A stretch of DNA of 64,000 nt from an uncultured Chitinophaga sp. GTDB lineage: Bacteria; Bacteroidota; Bacteroidia; Chitinophagales; Chitinophagaceae. The position numbers and the translations under genes are program-made. This document shows, in pieces, positions 48,650 to 56,592 of the stretch. Position 1 is the first letter of the stretch. Each line of letters opens with the position of its first letter. The stretch covers positions 310,001 to 374,000 of the forward strand of contig NZ_CABHOU010000092.1 of the NCBI RefSeq assembly GCF_902168175.1, in the 5' to 3' direction. The notes below the pieces were generated by a model. The model was not told the DNA's origin. It ran no database searches and was given only the letters and a program-made list of their open reading frames with translations.

Positions 48650-49181
48650 CCGACGTTAGTAATGATATGACTGGCCGGGAGGCACGGGATTACAGCTTAG
48701 CCGGTTACCGGCTGCTGAGATCCTGTGGTTCCTGGCCAGTTTGTTTTCGACCGGGTGCGGGATTAACCTCCTTCGACAGCTTAACCATTCTTCAAGCTAG
48801 TTGGAACTCTTAACATGCTTTCCAAATTTTCCTGGCGGTGCAGCGCATTGCCGCTCTTTTGCAAATCTATCACTACCATAATTCCACGTTTAATATCCGA
48901 GATAAGATTTATTGCAAACCGCAGGTGTAGGAAACAGAGATGTCAAACATGCACTACGCGAAGTTGGTAAGCGCCTCCCTGCCCATGAGGCACAGGTGGC
49001 AGAAGTAGCCGGCTGCTGTTGACCAGCCAGTTAGAGATGCATTATACCGAATTGCAGAATCAGGCTGGCGTTGTATCCTCCTTATGGTTATTCCCCAACC
49101 AACTGAGATTCGCAAATCGCCCATCTTCCTGCCCATTTTGCACAAATATTACCGGAAATTTTATACTATTGCCACAGACAG
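48650..49181. other. 532-bp intergenic region with one long hairpin
   Basis: No convincing gene. The long hairpin at 48671-48739 is the only strong structure. The remainder up to the sigma-factor gene shows no clear promoter consensus. Confidence 0.5.
48671..48749 (+). terminator. Unusually long terminator-like hairpin after purH
   Basis: CTGGCC (48671-48676) pairs with GGCCAG (48734-48739); inside, CACGGGAT pairs with ATCCTGTG (one G-U), CAGC with GCTG, and GCCGG with CCGGC around a TTA loop. The 69-base structure is followed by TTTGTTTT. It could be a terminator or a REP-like palindrome. Confidence 0.6.
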
Positions 49182-49787
49182 ATGAATTTTTTGCGCCAAC
49201 ATATGAGGCCAGAGGCCGATGATGCAGTATTGATCAGGGAGTACAAGGCCAACGGCCATCTGGACACCCTGGCGGCACTGTACCAGCGTTACATGGACCT
49301 TGTATATGGCGTATGCCTCAAATATCTCGACCCCGAACCGGCAAAAGACGAAGTAATGCTAATTTTCGAGGAACTGATCGTAAAATTGAAACAGCACGAA
49401 GTGCAGAACTTCAAGAGCTGGTTGCACGTCCTTACCCGTAACCACTGCCTCATGAAACTTCGCTCCGCCAAAACCCGCGAGGGACTCGAGGTTTCTATGG
49501 AGGACAGACCACTTATGGAAACCGGGGAAAATTTACATCATGAACAGGGAAATGGCCTCAGTCTTGAGAAGAACCTGCAGGTTATGGAGAAATGCCTCGA
49601 TACGCTGCCGGAAGAGCAAAAAAGGAGCGTAGACCTGTTTTATCTCCAGGAAAAGAGCTACCGCGAGGTGGAAGAATTGACCGGGTATGACATCAAAAAA
49701 GTAAAAAGCTATATACAAAACGGCAAAAGGAACCTGAAGCTGTGCATGGATAAACAGGCACTTAAAGCAGAAGGAGGTGTGAAATGA
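49182..49787 (+). CDS. ECF-type RNA polymerase sigma factor
   Basis: This 201-residue sigma-70-like protein has region 2 (LAALYQRYMDLVYGVCLKYL, DEVMLIFEELIVKLKQ, SWLHVLTRNHCLMKLRSAK) and region 4 (EKCLDTLPEEQKRSVDLFYL, then EKSYREVEELTGYDIKKVKSYIQNGKRNLKL). Region 2 departs from typical ECF factors (no clear DVxQE motif), so its promoter preference may be unusual. Its TGA overlaps the ATG of the next gene (ATGA at 49784-49787), showing translational coupling with the anti-sigma-like partner. Confidence 0.88.
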   Translation: MNFLRQHMRPEADDAVLIREYKANGHLDTLAALYQRYMDLVYGVCLKYLDPEPAKDEVMLIFEELIVKLKQHEVQNFKSWLHVLTRNHCLMKLRSAKTREGLEVSMEDRPLMETGENLHHEQGNGLSLEKNLQVMEKCLDTLPEEQKRSVDLFYLQEKSYREVEELTGYDIKKVKSYIQNGKRNLKLCMDKQALKAEGGVK

Positions 49788-51274
49788 CAGAACAGCACAA
49801 ACATATGGAGCCCACTGCAGAACTCATCCGGTTGTACCTCGAAGGTAAACTGGATGATAAAACAATGCACGCCCTGGAAAAACAGGCGCTCGACGATCCA
49901 TTCCTGGCAGAGGCACTGGACGGATTTGCCGAAGCTCCTGAAGCCGCGGCGGGTCATCACCTGCAAGACCTACAGGCTCGTTTGTCGCAAAGGGTGTCGG
50001 GTAAAGCCGCGCCTAAAGTACGCCGCCTAAACTATTACTGGGCGGCAGCGGCTGCCATGCTCATTTTCATCTCTACCGGCCTATACATGTTCATGAACCC
50101 GGCCAAGGAACGCAGTCCCCTGGCAGTAAATAAACAATTTAAACCAGATACTGCCGCAGCAGGGAGTGCTGTTCCGGAAGATCTAACCAATAATGTACCT
50201 CCTGCAGCGGAATCAGAAGCCGCTCCCGTGACTACGTTTAAGACTCCTCCGGCTACCCGGGCAGATGCCGTGCAGGGTGCTACAGTGGCTAATGTACCAG
50301 TTACAGAGGTAGCCGTTAGTGAAGCAGAGGCAGACAAACAGGATCTTGTGGCCATGCTAAAGGAAAAACAGGCGGCGAAAGAAGAACATCGCCTCGAACA
50401 CGCAAAAATGAGAGCGGTGGCGATGGATGTGCGTAGAGATTCGCTTGCCTATAACAAGGCTTTCGCCTTCTCTGTTGACGGGGCGAAGGCTGACTCGTTT
50501 CTCTACAAAAATAAAAATCTGTCCCTGTCCGCAAAAACCGCTGGCGATTCTTTGACAGCCAAACCAGGAAGAGGATATCTGGGGGTGCTGGAAGACAAGG
50601 CAACTGGCGTAGCAGCAGCCAGCAGCGTTCCGGCTCCGCTACCTCTTAAACGTAATGTACGGGGAGTTGTAACAGATATGAACAAAATCCCGCTGCCCGG
50701 CGTGTCCGTCAGGGAAAAAGGATCTAATAACTGGGCACTTACTGACGAACAGGGCCGATTCTCGCTTAAGCTCGATAGCAGCAGGCAGTCGGATCTCACC
50801 CTGGCTGGTATTGGTTACAACCCGAAAGATCTGAAGATAAATCCGCAGCAAAATAACCTGAGTATTAGTCTGAACGAGAATGCCGCTGCACTGAACGACG
50901 TGGTAGTAGTTGGGTATGGAGCTAGGAAGAAAGCGCTCAGCAGGGCAAAAGTAGCCGCCGAGCCAGAAGATGGTTTTGAGGAGTTTAATGACTATCTCGC
51001 CAATAACGTCCGGTACACTACCCAAATGAGCCAGGCGAATGTAGACGACAGCGTGGAAGTTTCATTCGATGTTAATTCCGATGGCACTATTGGCCAGTTT
51101 AAGATAGAGCGAAGCTTACACGCGCCAAAAGACATTAACAAAATAGCCCACGCCGAGGCTATCAGGGTTATCAAGGATGGCCCTAAATGGCTGCCGGCCT
51201 CTAAATCGAAGAAGAAGGTGAGGGTGAAGGTGTTTGTCCCTTTCCGCCGTAAAACCGCCGAAGCGAAGGAGTAG
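49784..51274 (+). CDS. Mosaic membrane protein: anti-sigma-like N-terminus, carboxypeptidase-regulatory-like and TonB-like domains
   Basis: This 496-residue protein is coupled to the sigma factor by a 4-base overlap. Residues 1-80 are cytoplasmic, with 'LIRLYLEGKLDDKTMHALEKQALDDPFLAEALDG' typical of Bacteroidota anti-sigma-like proteins. A transmembrane helix follows (84-104). Residues 105-285 are low complexity with a charged helical stretch (185-215). Residues ~288-368 match a CarboxypepD_reg-like domain (RGVVTDMNKIPLPGVSV, TDEQGRFSLKL). Residues 372-379 read DVVVVGYG, the string that follows this domain in SusC/TonB-dependent receptors. Residues ~415-487 resemble a TonB C-terminal domain (VEVSFDVNSDGTIGQFKIER, AIRVIKDGPKW). 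It may both restrain the sigma factor and sense or energise an outer-membrane receptor; that is inference. Confidence 0.8.
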   Translation: MTEQHKHMEPTAELIRLYLEGKLDDKTMHALEKQALDDPFLAEALDGFAEAPEAAAGHHLQDLQARLSQRVSGKAAPKVRRLNYYWAAAAAMLIFISTGLYMFMNPAKERSPLAVNKQFKPDTAAAGSAVPEDLTNNVPPAAESEAAPVTTFKTPPATRADAVQGATVANVPVTEVAVSEAEADKQDLVAMLKEKQAAKEEHRLEHAKMRAVAMDVRRDSLAYNKAFAFSVDGAKADSFLYKNKNLSLSAKTAGDSLTAKPGRGYLGVLEDKATGVAAASSVPAPLPLKRNVRGVVTDMNKIPLPGVSVREKGSNNWALTDEQGRFSLKLDSSRQSDLTLAGIGYNPKDLKINPQQNNLSISLNENAAALNDVVVVGYGARKKALSRAKVAAEPEDGFEEFNDYLANNVRYTTQMSQANVDDSVEVSFDVNSDGTIGQFKIERSLHAPKDINKIAHAEAIRVIKDGPKWLPASKSKKKVRVKVFVPFRRKTAEAKE

Positions 51275-52651
51275 TTACTTTTTCCGCTCTTTCCAGAGCT
51301 GGTTAAATGATTTGGCTGCAAATACAGGCATCTCGCGATCGCTGCCCCATGCTTTACCAAACAATCTACCCACTACCAGGTTTTTAATCCTGCCACCCGC
51401 AATGTTCATCATTTTCCGACTCAGACAGGCTTGTTTCCAACCATACCATCCCAGCTTTTCGCCGCCGGACGTATGATTTTCATCTACCGCTTTACTACGG
51501 TTGTGGAGTAATAACTCGTGCAGGTTGATACGTACGGGGCAAACTTCGGTACAGTTGCCGCAAAGTGAGGAAGCAAAACTAAGATGCACGTATTCGTCCA
51601 TACCACGCAGGTGTGGAGTAATAACTGCGCCTATCGGTCCGCTGTACGTGGTGCCGTAGGAATGACCGCCTACATTTTTATATACAGGGCAGGCGTTAAG
51701 GCAGGAGCCGCAGCGGATACAGTAAAGCGCCTCGCGGGCTTCTACATCATTAAGGATGTTCGTACGGCCGTTATCCAGCAATATCACATACATCTCTTCC
51801 GGACCATCGGTTTCGCCTTCCTGGCGTGGACCGGTAAAGATGGTGTTATAAGAAGTTACTTTCTGGCCGGTACCAAAAGTAGCCAGCAAAGGCCACAACA
51901 GCGCCAGGTCGGTCATTGCAGGCAATACTTTCTCAATGCCCACGATAACAATATGAGTTTTAGGAAAAGCAGTAGTTAAACGGGCATTACCCTCGTTTTC
52001 AGTAACCGCGATACCACCTATTTCCGGGATGATAAAGTTGGCGCCGGTAACACCTACTTCGGCCTGAACGTATTTCTGCCGCAGCTTTTCGCGTGCTACC
52101 AGGGTTAACTGTTCGGGTGTGAGAGATGGGTCGGTGCCGAGTTTTTCGGCAAACAAACGGGCCACGTCTTCTTTACTTTTGTGCATAGCCGGCGTAACGA
52201 TATGGTAAGGCGGTTCTCCATCCAGTTGTTGGATGTATTCGCCCAGGTCCGTTTCCACGCTTTCTATGCCGTTCTGCTCCAGGAAATGATTGAGATGGAT
52301 TTCTTCGGTGGCCATCGATTTACTCTTCACCACCGTTTTACAGTTCTTTTCACGGCAGATGTTCAGGATTTCCTGCTGCGCCTGTTCGGTCGTTTCGGCC
52401 CATAGTACTTTGCCTCCACGCTTTATAAAGTTCATCTCGAAATCCTCGAGATATTTATCCAGGTTTTCGATGGCTCTCCACTTGATGTTCTTCGCGCGCT
52501 CACGTGCCATGGGCAGTTCGGCAAACTGGTGTTTACCATTTTTCACCGCCGCATTGTACTTTCCGATGTTGAAGTTGATGGTGCTGCGATGTTTGAGGTC
52601 TGCAGCTTTCACCTCACTCTTCTCCAAAAAAGTGCTTGCCGTCTTATTCAT
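51275..52651 (-). CDS. lutB: LutB-type lactate-utilisation iron-sulfur protein
   Basis: This 458-residue protein belongs to the LutB/YkgF family, part of an L-lactate oxidation complex. The N-terminal part (MARERAKNIKWRAIENLDKY) and the LUD domain (KSKSMATEEIHLNHFLEQNGIESVETDLGEYI) are present. Two 4Fe-4S clusters are shown by CIRCGSCLNACPVY and CGNCTEVCPV. The partner genes lutA and lutC are not adjacent. Its stop codon abuts that of the convergent plus-strand gene at 51274. Confidence 0.92.
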   Translation of the reverse strand: MNKTASTFLEKSEVKAADLKHRSTINFNIGKYNAAVKNGKHQFAELPMARERAKNIKWRAIENLDKYLEDFEMNFIKRGGKVLWAETTEQAQQEILNICREKNCKTVVKSKSMATEEIHLNHFLEQNGIESVETDLGEYIQQLDGEPPYHIVTPAMHKSKEDVARLFAEKLGTDPSLTPEQLTLVAREKLRQKYVQAEVGVTGANFIIPEIGGIAVTENEGNARLTTAFPKTHIVIVGIEKVLPAMTDLALLWPLLATFGTGQKVTSYNTIFTGPRQEGETDGPEEMYVILLDNGRTNILNDVEAREALYCIRCGSCLNACPVYKNVGGHSYGTTYSGPIGAVITPHLRGMDEYVHLSFASSLCGNCTEVCPVRINLHELLLHNRSKAVDENHTSGGEKLGWYGWKQACLSRKMMNIAGGRIKNLVVGRLFGKAWGSDREMPVFAAKSFNQLWKERKK

Positions 52652-52730
52652 ATTGTTTGGGTAGTATCGATGCGTAAAGATAGAGAACTTTCATGTAGCA
52701 ACAGCGTTGATTTACAAGCAGCTGTAACTC

Positions 52731-53309
52731 CTACATTTCACTCTCGTATTGCTTGGTAGCAATCTTGTCCAGCACTTCATAAAATTCCGTGCCATATTTA
52801 CGGGTGATCGCATCTTTGAGGAAACGGTATACAGGGACCTTAAGTTTATTGCCGTTTTTGCAGGCGGCTTTACAAATGTCCCAGCGATCGTAATTAAGGG
52901 CTTCAAAACTCTCGTACTTGGTAACTCTTATGGGGTACAGGTGACAGGAAACAGGCTTCTTGTAATCCACTACACCGTCGTTATATGCTTTTTCTATTGC
53001 GCAACCCACTACACCCTGTTCGTCGATGTGTGCATAGGCGCAAATGCCTTTATTTACCGTTGGGGTAACGTAGCCATGTTCGTCGTCAATTGTATAAAGG
53101 CCCGTTTTTTCAATTTCCTTCAGGCCATCGGGGCGCAGGTAGGATTTGATCTTCGGGAAAATAGTCTTTAATGATTCCAGTTCCCACTCGTCCAGGGGGG
53201 CGCCGCAATCGCCTGCAACACAGCACTCACCTTTACAGGCAGTGAGATTGCAAACGAAGTTCTTTTCCACTACATCGTCGCTGATGTATTTGTCGTCAAT
53301 CACTATCAT
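52731..53309 (-). CDS. DUF3109 / YkgJ-like cysteine-cluster protein
   Basis: This 192-residue protein is of the DUF3109 family, with conserved cysteines likely to bind a metal or cluster: CNLTACKGECCVAGDCGAP near the N-terminus, CAYA, GVVGCAIEKAYNDG, SCHLYPIR and WDICKAACKNG. The function is unknown. A TAACTTTG promoter element at 53314-53321 overlaps the 3' end of gldD, and it would give an almost leaderless mRNA. It follows gldD by 9 bp, so it may also be read as part of the gld operon. Confidence 0.88.
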   Translation of the reverse strand: MIVIDDKYISDDVVEKNFVCNLTACKGECCVAGDCGAPLDEWELESLKTIFPKIKSYLRPDGLKEIEKTGLYTIDDEHGYVTPTVNKGICAYAHIDEQGVVGCAIEKAYNDGVVDYKKPVSCHLYPIRVTKYESFEALNYDRWDICKAACKNGNKLKVPVYRFLKDAITRKYGTEFYEVLDKIATKQYESEM

Positions 53310-53313
53310 AACA

Positions 53314-53321
53314 CAAAGTTA
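53314..53321 (-). promoter_or_regulatory. -7 promoter element (TAACTTTG) of the DUF3109 gene inside the gldD 3' end
   Basis: Minus-strand TAACTTTG overlaps the gldD stop region and ends five bases before the DUF3109 ATG. Confidence 0.5.
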
Positions 53322-53912
53322 CCGCCATTTAAGCGTTCCAGCAAGATGCTCCATATCTTCCTGTAAAAACCGGATAACTGGAGCCAGGCTGTCGGCGTTG
53401 GGTGCAGCGTAGAAATACAAGGCCCCGCGCAGAAAGTGCCTGGTTGAGTCTGTTGCAAAAAACTGTTTGGCGGAGGCCGCATTACCGCCCACGTCGTAAA
53501 ACAACCCGAACACATTGTTGGGCGTTTCTATCGACCTTTCGTTAATAAACTCTGCTTTATAAGTATGTTTATACGTAAGCCTGAAGGCATCGTTCACCAG
53601 CTGCTCTATGCTGTTGGCCCCTCCAATGGTCTTGTAGCTCAGGTATATTTTGCTGTTAAAGTCCGGGAATTCGAGGTTAATCCAGTAGGGGTTTTCGGGT
53701 TTGGCGTCAAAAAACACCGTATCCTTCACTATTTTCCCGTACGCAGGATATTCAAATGTGTAGGGGTATCCCGGTTCATCAAATACCTTGTATTCCTTCT
53801 TTGGAAGGGGGATTTCGAAGTAACCTCTCGGTTTGGGAGTAAAGGTTTGCTGGCAGGCTGTTGCTGTTAAAAACAGCACCATTACCGCTAAAATTGGATA
53901 GTATCTTTTCAC
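53319..53912 (-). CDS. gldD: Gliding-motility lipoprotein GldD
   Basis: This ~197-residue lipoprotein is required for gliding and type IX secretion in Flavobacterium johnsoniae. A lipoprotein signal (YYPILAVMVLFLTATAC) is followed by family strings: KPRGYFEIPLPKKEYKVFDE, YPYTFEYPAYGKI, NPYWINLEFPDFNSKIYLSY, YKAEFINERS, NVFGLFYDVGGNAAS and FLRGALYFYAAPNADSLAPV. There is no ATG start; GTG 53912 (VKRYYPI) is preferred, TTG 53918 being the alternative. It directly follows gldE, as in other Bacteroidota. Confidence 0.93.
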   Translation of the reverse strand: MKRYYPILAVMVLFLTATACQQTFTPKPRGYFEIPLPKKEYKVFDEPGYPYTFEYPAYGKIVKDTVFFDAKPENPYWINLEFPDFNSKIYLSYKTIGGANSIEQLVNDAFRLTYKHTYKAEFINERSIETPNNVFGLFYDVGGNAASAKQFFATDSTRHFLRGALYFYAAPNADSLAPVIRFLQEDMEHLAGTLKWR

Positions 53913-53918
53913 TGACAA

Positions 53919-55265
53919 TTATTCTGTTTCTATGCCGGATTTAATGCTCACCTGTATTTTCTGGATGCGCATTTTATTCACTTCCAGTACGGTAAAATCG
54001 TAGGCACCGTAACTGATCACGCTGTTCTCCTCCGGGAATTTACCGGAAATCTCCAGCAGCAGGCCGCCGAGGGAGTCGCTTTCGCCTTTTACCAGTTCAA
54101 AGGTATCGGGTGCAATGTTCATAATGCGACAAACGTCATTCAGCATGGTTTTGCCTTCAAAAACGTAAGTGCGGTCATCTACTTTATTAAAATTGAACTC
54201 GTCTTCGTCAAACTCGTCCTTAATATCTCCGATCACTTCTTCGATAATATCCTCCAGGGTCACAATACCGGAAGTGCCGCCAAATTCATCTACCACCACG
54301 GCAAAGTGCATGTGGCGGGTCTGAAACTCGCTCAGCAGGTCTTCGATCAGTTTATGTTCGTGTACGAAAAACGGCTGGCGCATTACCTCATGCCAGTCGA
54401 AATTGCTGGTTTTACCCAGGTGCGGCAACAGGTCTTTGGTATGAATTACGCCCACTATGGTATCGAGGTTGTTTTTGTAAACGGGCAGGCGCGAATAATG
54501 AAGATCGGCCACCTGTTTAACTACGGTGTCGAAAGTGGAGTTGTATTCAATGCCGTTAACGTCCAGGCGCGTGCGCATGATCTGCTTCACGGCGATATTG
54601 CCAAATTTAAGAATCCCTTTAACGATGTTTTTTTCCTCCTGCGATGCGTCCGGATCTACGCTCATGGCTATTACTTCGTCTATTTCCTGGTAGTTTACCG
54701 GTTTGGTGTTACGGTGAAACAGGCGGCTTTCAATACCATCGCTCAGCCCCACAAAGAAGTCGCTGATAGGCTCCAGGGTGGCGTGGATAATGTTTACGAA
54801 CCAGGCAAAGTAAGTGGCAAAGCGGATATTGTTCTGTGCCGCCCATACCCTTGGCAATATCTGTCCAAAAAACAGCAGTACGATGGTGATGATCGCAATA
54901 CGTACCACGGCTGAGAGTACAGCCAGGCTTTGCAGCGCTTCCATCTGGTTTATCAGGTAGTTGGTGATAAAGATGAAGGCGATATTAAGTACGATATTGG
55001 AAATCTGGAGCGAAGCGAGCAGGGATTTAGGCTTTTCCAGCAGTTTTGTGATCAGTTTACCGCTTTGGTTCTGGCGGGTTTTGAGCACATTCAGGTCCTT
55101 ATAATTGAGGGAAAAGAAGGCCACTTCGGCGCCGGATACGATAAAGGATAGCAGCAAAAGCAGGAATATAACCAGCAAGAACACCACCACATTAGGTTGT
55201 GGAGTTGCGAGCTCCTGTAATAGAATAGTCTCCGAAAAATGAATGCTAGCCGGATGGTGAGCCAA
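53919..55265 (-). CDS. gldE: Gliding-motility-associated membrane protein GldE (CNNM/CBS/CorC-type)
   Basis: This 448-residue protein combines a DUF21 transmembrane region (about residues 25-190: VVVFLLVIFLLLLLSFIVSG, LQISNIVLNIAFIFITNYLI, IAIITIVLLFFGQILP), two CBS domains (IMRTRLDVNGIE... LPVYKNNLDTIVGVIHTKDLLPH and VVVDEFGGTSGIVTLEDIIEEVIGDI) and a C-terminal CorC/HlyC domain (SLGGLLLEISGKFPEENSVISYG). The nearest usable start is TTG 55265 (MAHHPASI), so a non-ATG start is assumed. It lies between ssb and gldD, the conserved Bacteroidota order. Confidence 0.92.
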   Translation of the reverse strand: MAHHPASIHFSETILLQELATPQPNVVVFLLVIFLLLLLSFIVSGAEVAFFSLNYKDLNVLKTRQNQSGKLITKLLEKPKSLLASLQISNIVLNIAFIFITNYLINQMEALQSLAVLSAVVRIAIITIVLLFFGQILPRVWAAQNNIRFATYFAWFVNIIHATLEPISDFFVGLSDGIESRLFHRNTKPVNYQEIDEVIAMSVDPDASQEEKNIVKGILKFGNIAVKQIMRTRLDVNGIEYNSTFDTVVKQVADLHYSRLPVYKNNLDTIVGVIHTKDLLPHLGKTSNFDWHEVMRQPFFVHEHKLIEDLLSEFQTRHMHFAVVVDEFGGTSGIVTLEDIIEEVIGDIKDEFDEDEFNFNKVDDRTYVFEGKTMLNDVCRIMNIAPDTFELVKGESDSLGGLLLEISGKFPEENSVISYGAYDFTVLEVNKMRIQKIQVSIKSGIETE

Positions 55266-55395
55266 GTGATAACGCTTTGGTAAACAATCAAAAATAATGG
55301 GAAAGTAATTCAGGTTGTTAGATTGAATCGCTTTCCCGCATGCAAATATATGGAATGTATTAATGCGAAATATGACGTTGAGCCCGTCTTACCCC

Positions 55396-55863
55396 TTAAA
55401 AGGGCAGATCGTCCGCCGGTTCGTTGATGGGCGGTATCTCCAGGCCCGGATAGCCCTCGCCGCCGGCAGGTGTGCCGCCGGGTGTGGTTCCCTGGTGGTG
55501 GTGGATAGCATGTTCACCATTACTGACGTCCATGCGTTTGTCAAGCATTACTAAGTTGTCGCCCACCACTTCGGTAGCAAACTTCTTATTGCCTTCCTTA
55601 TCTTCCCAGCTGCGGGTCCGAAGACGGCCTTCTATGTATACAAGACTGCCTTTGTGGAGGTATTTCTGCGCCAGTTCGGCCAGGCCTCTCCATAAGACTA
55701 CCGTATGCCATTCAGTTTGGGAAATTAGTTTTCCCGCCCTGTCCTTAAATGTTTCTGTGGTAGCGAGAGAGAACTTGGCTACGGCAATGTTGCCTTCAAG
55801 GAATTGCACGTCGGGGTCTCTGCCTAGATTGCCAATCAGAATCACTTTATTGACACCTCTCAT
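55396..55863 (-). CDS. ssb: Single-stranded DNA-binding protein
   Basis: This 155-residue OB-fold protein coats single-stranded DNA in replication and repair. ATG 55863 begins MRGVNKVILIGNLGRDPDVQ, the SSB start; the extra upstream part is not native. Other strings: AVAKFSLATTETFKDRAG, TEWHTVVLWRGLAELAQKYL, KGSLVYIEGRLRTRSWED and a Gly/Pro-rich linker with the acidic tip PADDLPF, the protein-interaction tail. It heads ssb-gldE-gldD on this strand. Confidence 0.97.
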   Translation of the reverse strand: MRGVNKVILIGNLGRDPDVQFLEGNIAVAKFSLATTETFKDRAGKLISQTEWHTVVLWRGLAELAQKYLHKGSLVYIEGRLRTRSWEDKEGNKKFATEVVGDNLVMLDKRMDVSNGEHAIHHHQGTTPGGTPAGGEGYPGLEIPPINEPADDLPF

Positions 55864-56087
55864 GATTGTAGGTTTTAATCTGTTGTTAAATATTCCTCCT
55901 GTAATCAATCAACCTTTCTAAAGTTAATATTTTTTTCCAATCATTAACTATAATTTTTGTGCCAAACAGTCTGTGGTTCTTTATTCTGTGCAAATGCCAC
56001 AATCCTCTGCCACACTTAAAAACAGCCGTTCGCGATAGGGCAGTACTTGTTGGTGAGGTGATAATGCAGGGGGGGCAAGCAGTAGTT

Positions 56088-56127
56088 TTCTATTAAGCCC
56101 CCGTTGTGTCACTCCCTTTAACGGCAA
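56088..56127. repeat. Interspersed repeat, copy 2
   Basis: 80% identical over 40 bases to 27382-27421, same orientation; core CCGTTGTGTCACTCCCTTTA. Confidence 0.6.
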
Positions 56128-56526
56128 ACCGCTGGCCGGGCGGAAATTGTTTAGTAGAAAGGTGTGCATTTCCTTAAAGAATGATAGTTTGTCGCTATCA
56201 TGCCCATGATGTATAAAACATGCCTTGCCCTCCGCTTCCCCACACGCTCGCCACACCTATTCTACACATTCAGGCGGCAGTTGATAAGGAAATCCTGGGG
56301 ATCAGGCGGGGTGTCGCAATCGCACCCGCAGATCAAAAACACGTCTTTACCGTCCGCTCATCCTCCGCTTCACCATACTCCCTCTACACTTTCAAACGTC
56401 AGTCCAAAGGCTTCCCGATCCCCAAGGTCCATGCGATCGACACAATGCAGGGATTCATGTTAACGGCTTTTACGTATAGTAGGAGCAGTTAACCGTAAGC
56501 CGATTCAGGGAGAAAGCTGGGATTGA

Positions 56527-56578
56527 GCGATCCGCACCCTTCAGCGGCCTTGCGGTAGCGCGGGGATCGCTGAAGGGT
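56527..56578. repeat. Compound inverted repeat next to mutY (related core to the interspersed repeat)
   Basis: ACCCTTCAGCG (56536-56546) is the exact reverse complement of CGCTGAAGGGT (56568-56578). GCGATCC (56527-56533) also pairs with GGATCGC (56564-56570). The two pairings overlap at 56568-56570, so they compete. GCACCCTTCAGCGGC is shared with 27405-27419. No T-run follows, so a terminator role for mutY is doubtful. Confidence 0.6.
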
Positions 56579-56592
56579 GGCCATAAAAGTAT

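Larger units (their letters stand above)
55864..56592. other. 729-bp ssb-mutY intergenic region with interspersed repeats
   Basis: No credible gene. It holds the second copy of the 40-bp repeat (56088-56127) and the inverted repeat 56527-56578. Segments around 56228-56290 and 56363-56415 share short similar strings, perhaps decayed repeats. TAACTTTA-like -7 sequence for ssb is at 55919-55926 (minus). Confidence 0.5.

Noticed and set aside
48592..49222. Short ORFs between purH and the sigma factor
   Set aside because: No protein-like composition; one runs through the long hairpin.
55981..56256. 91-codon minus-strand ORF over the interspersed repeat
   Set aside because: It is largely the translated repeat (GVTQRGLNRKL), the kind of false gene dispersed repeats generate.
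56200..56492. Two overlapping 87-90-codon plus-strand ORFs between ssb and mutY
   Set aside because: Pro/Ser/His-rich, no promoter, overlapping each other in different frames, and located in repeat-bearing intergenic DNA.
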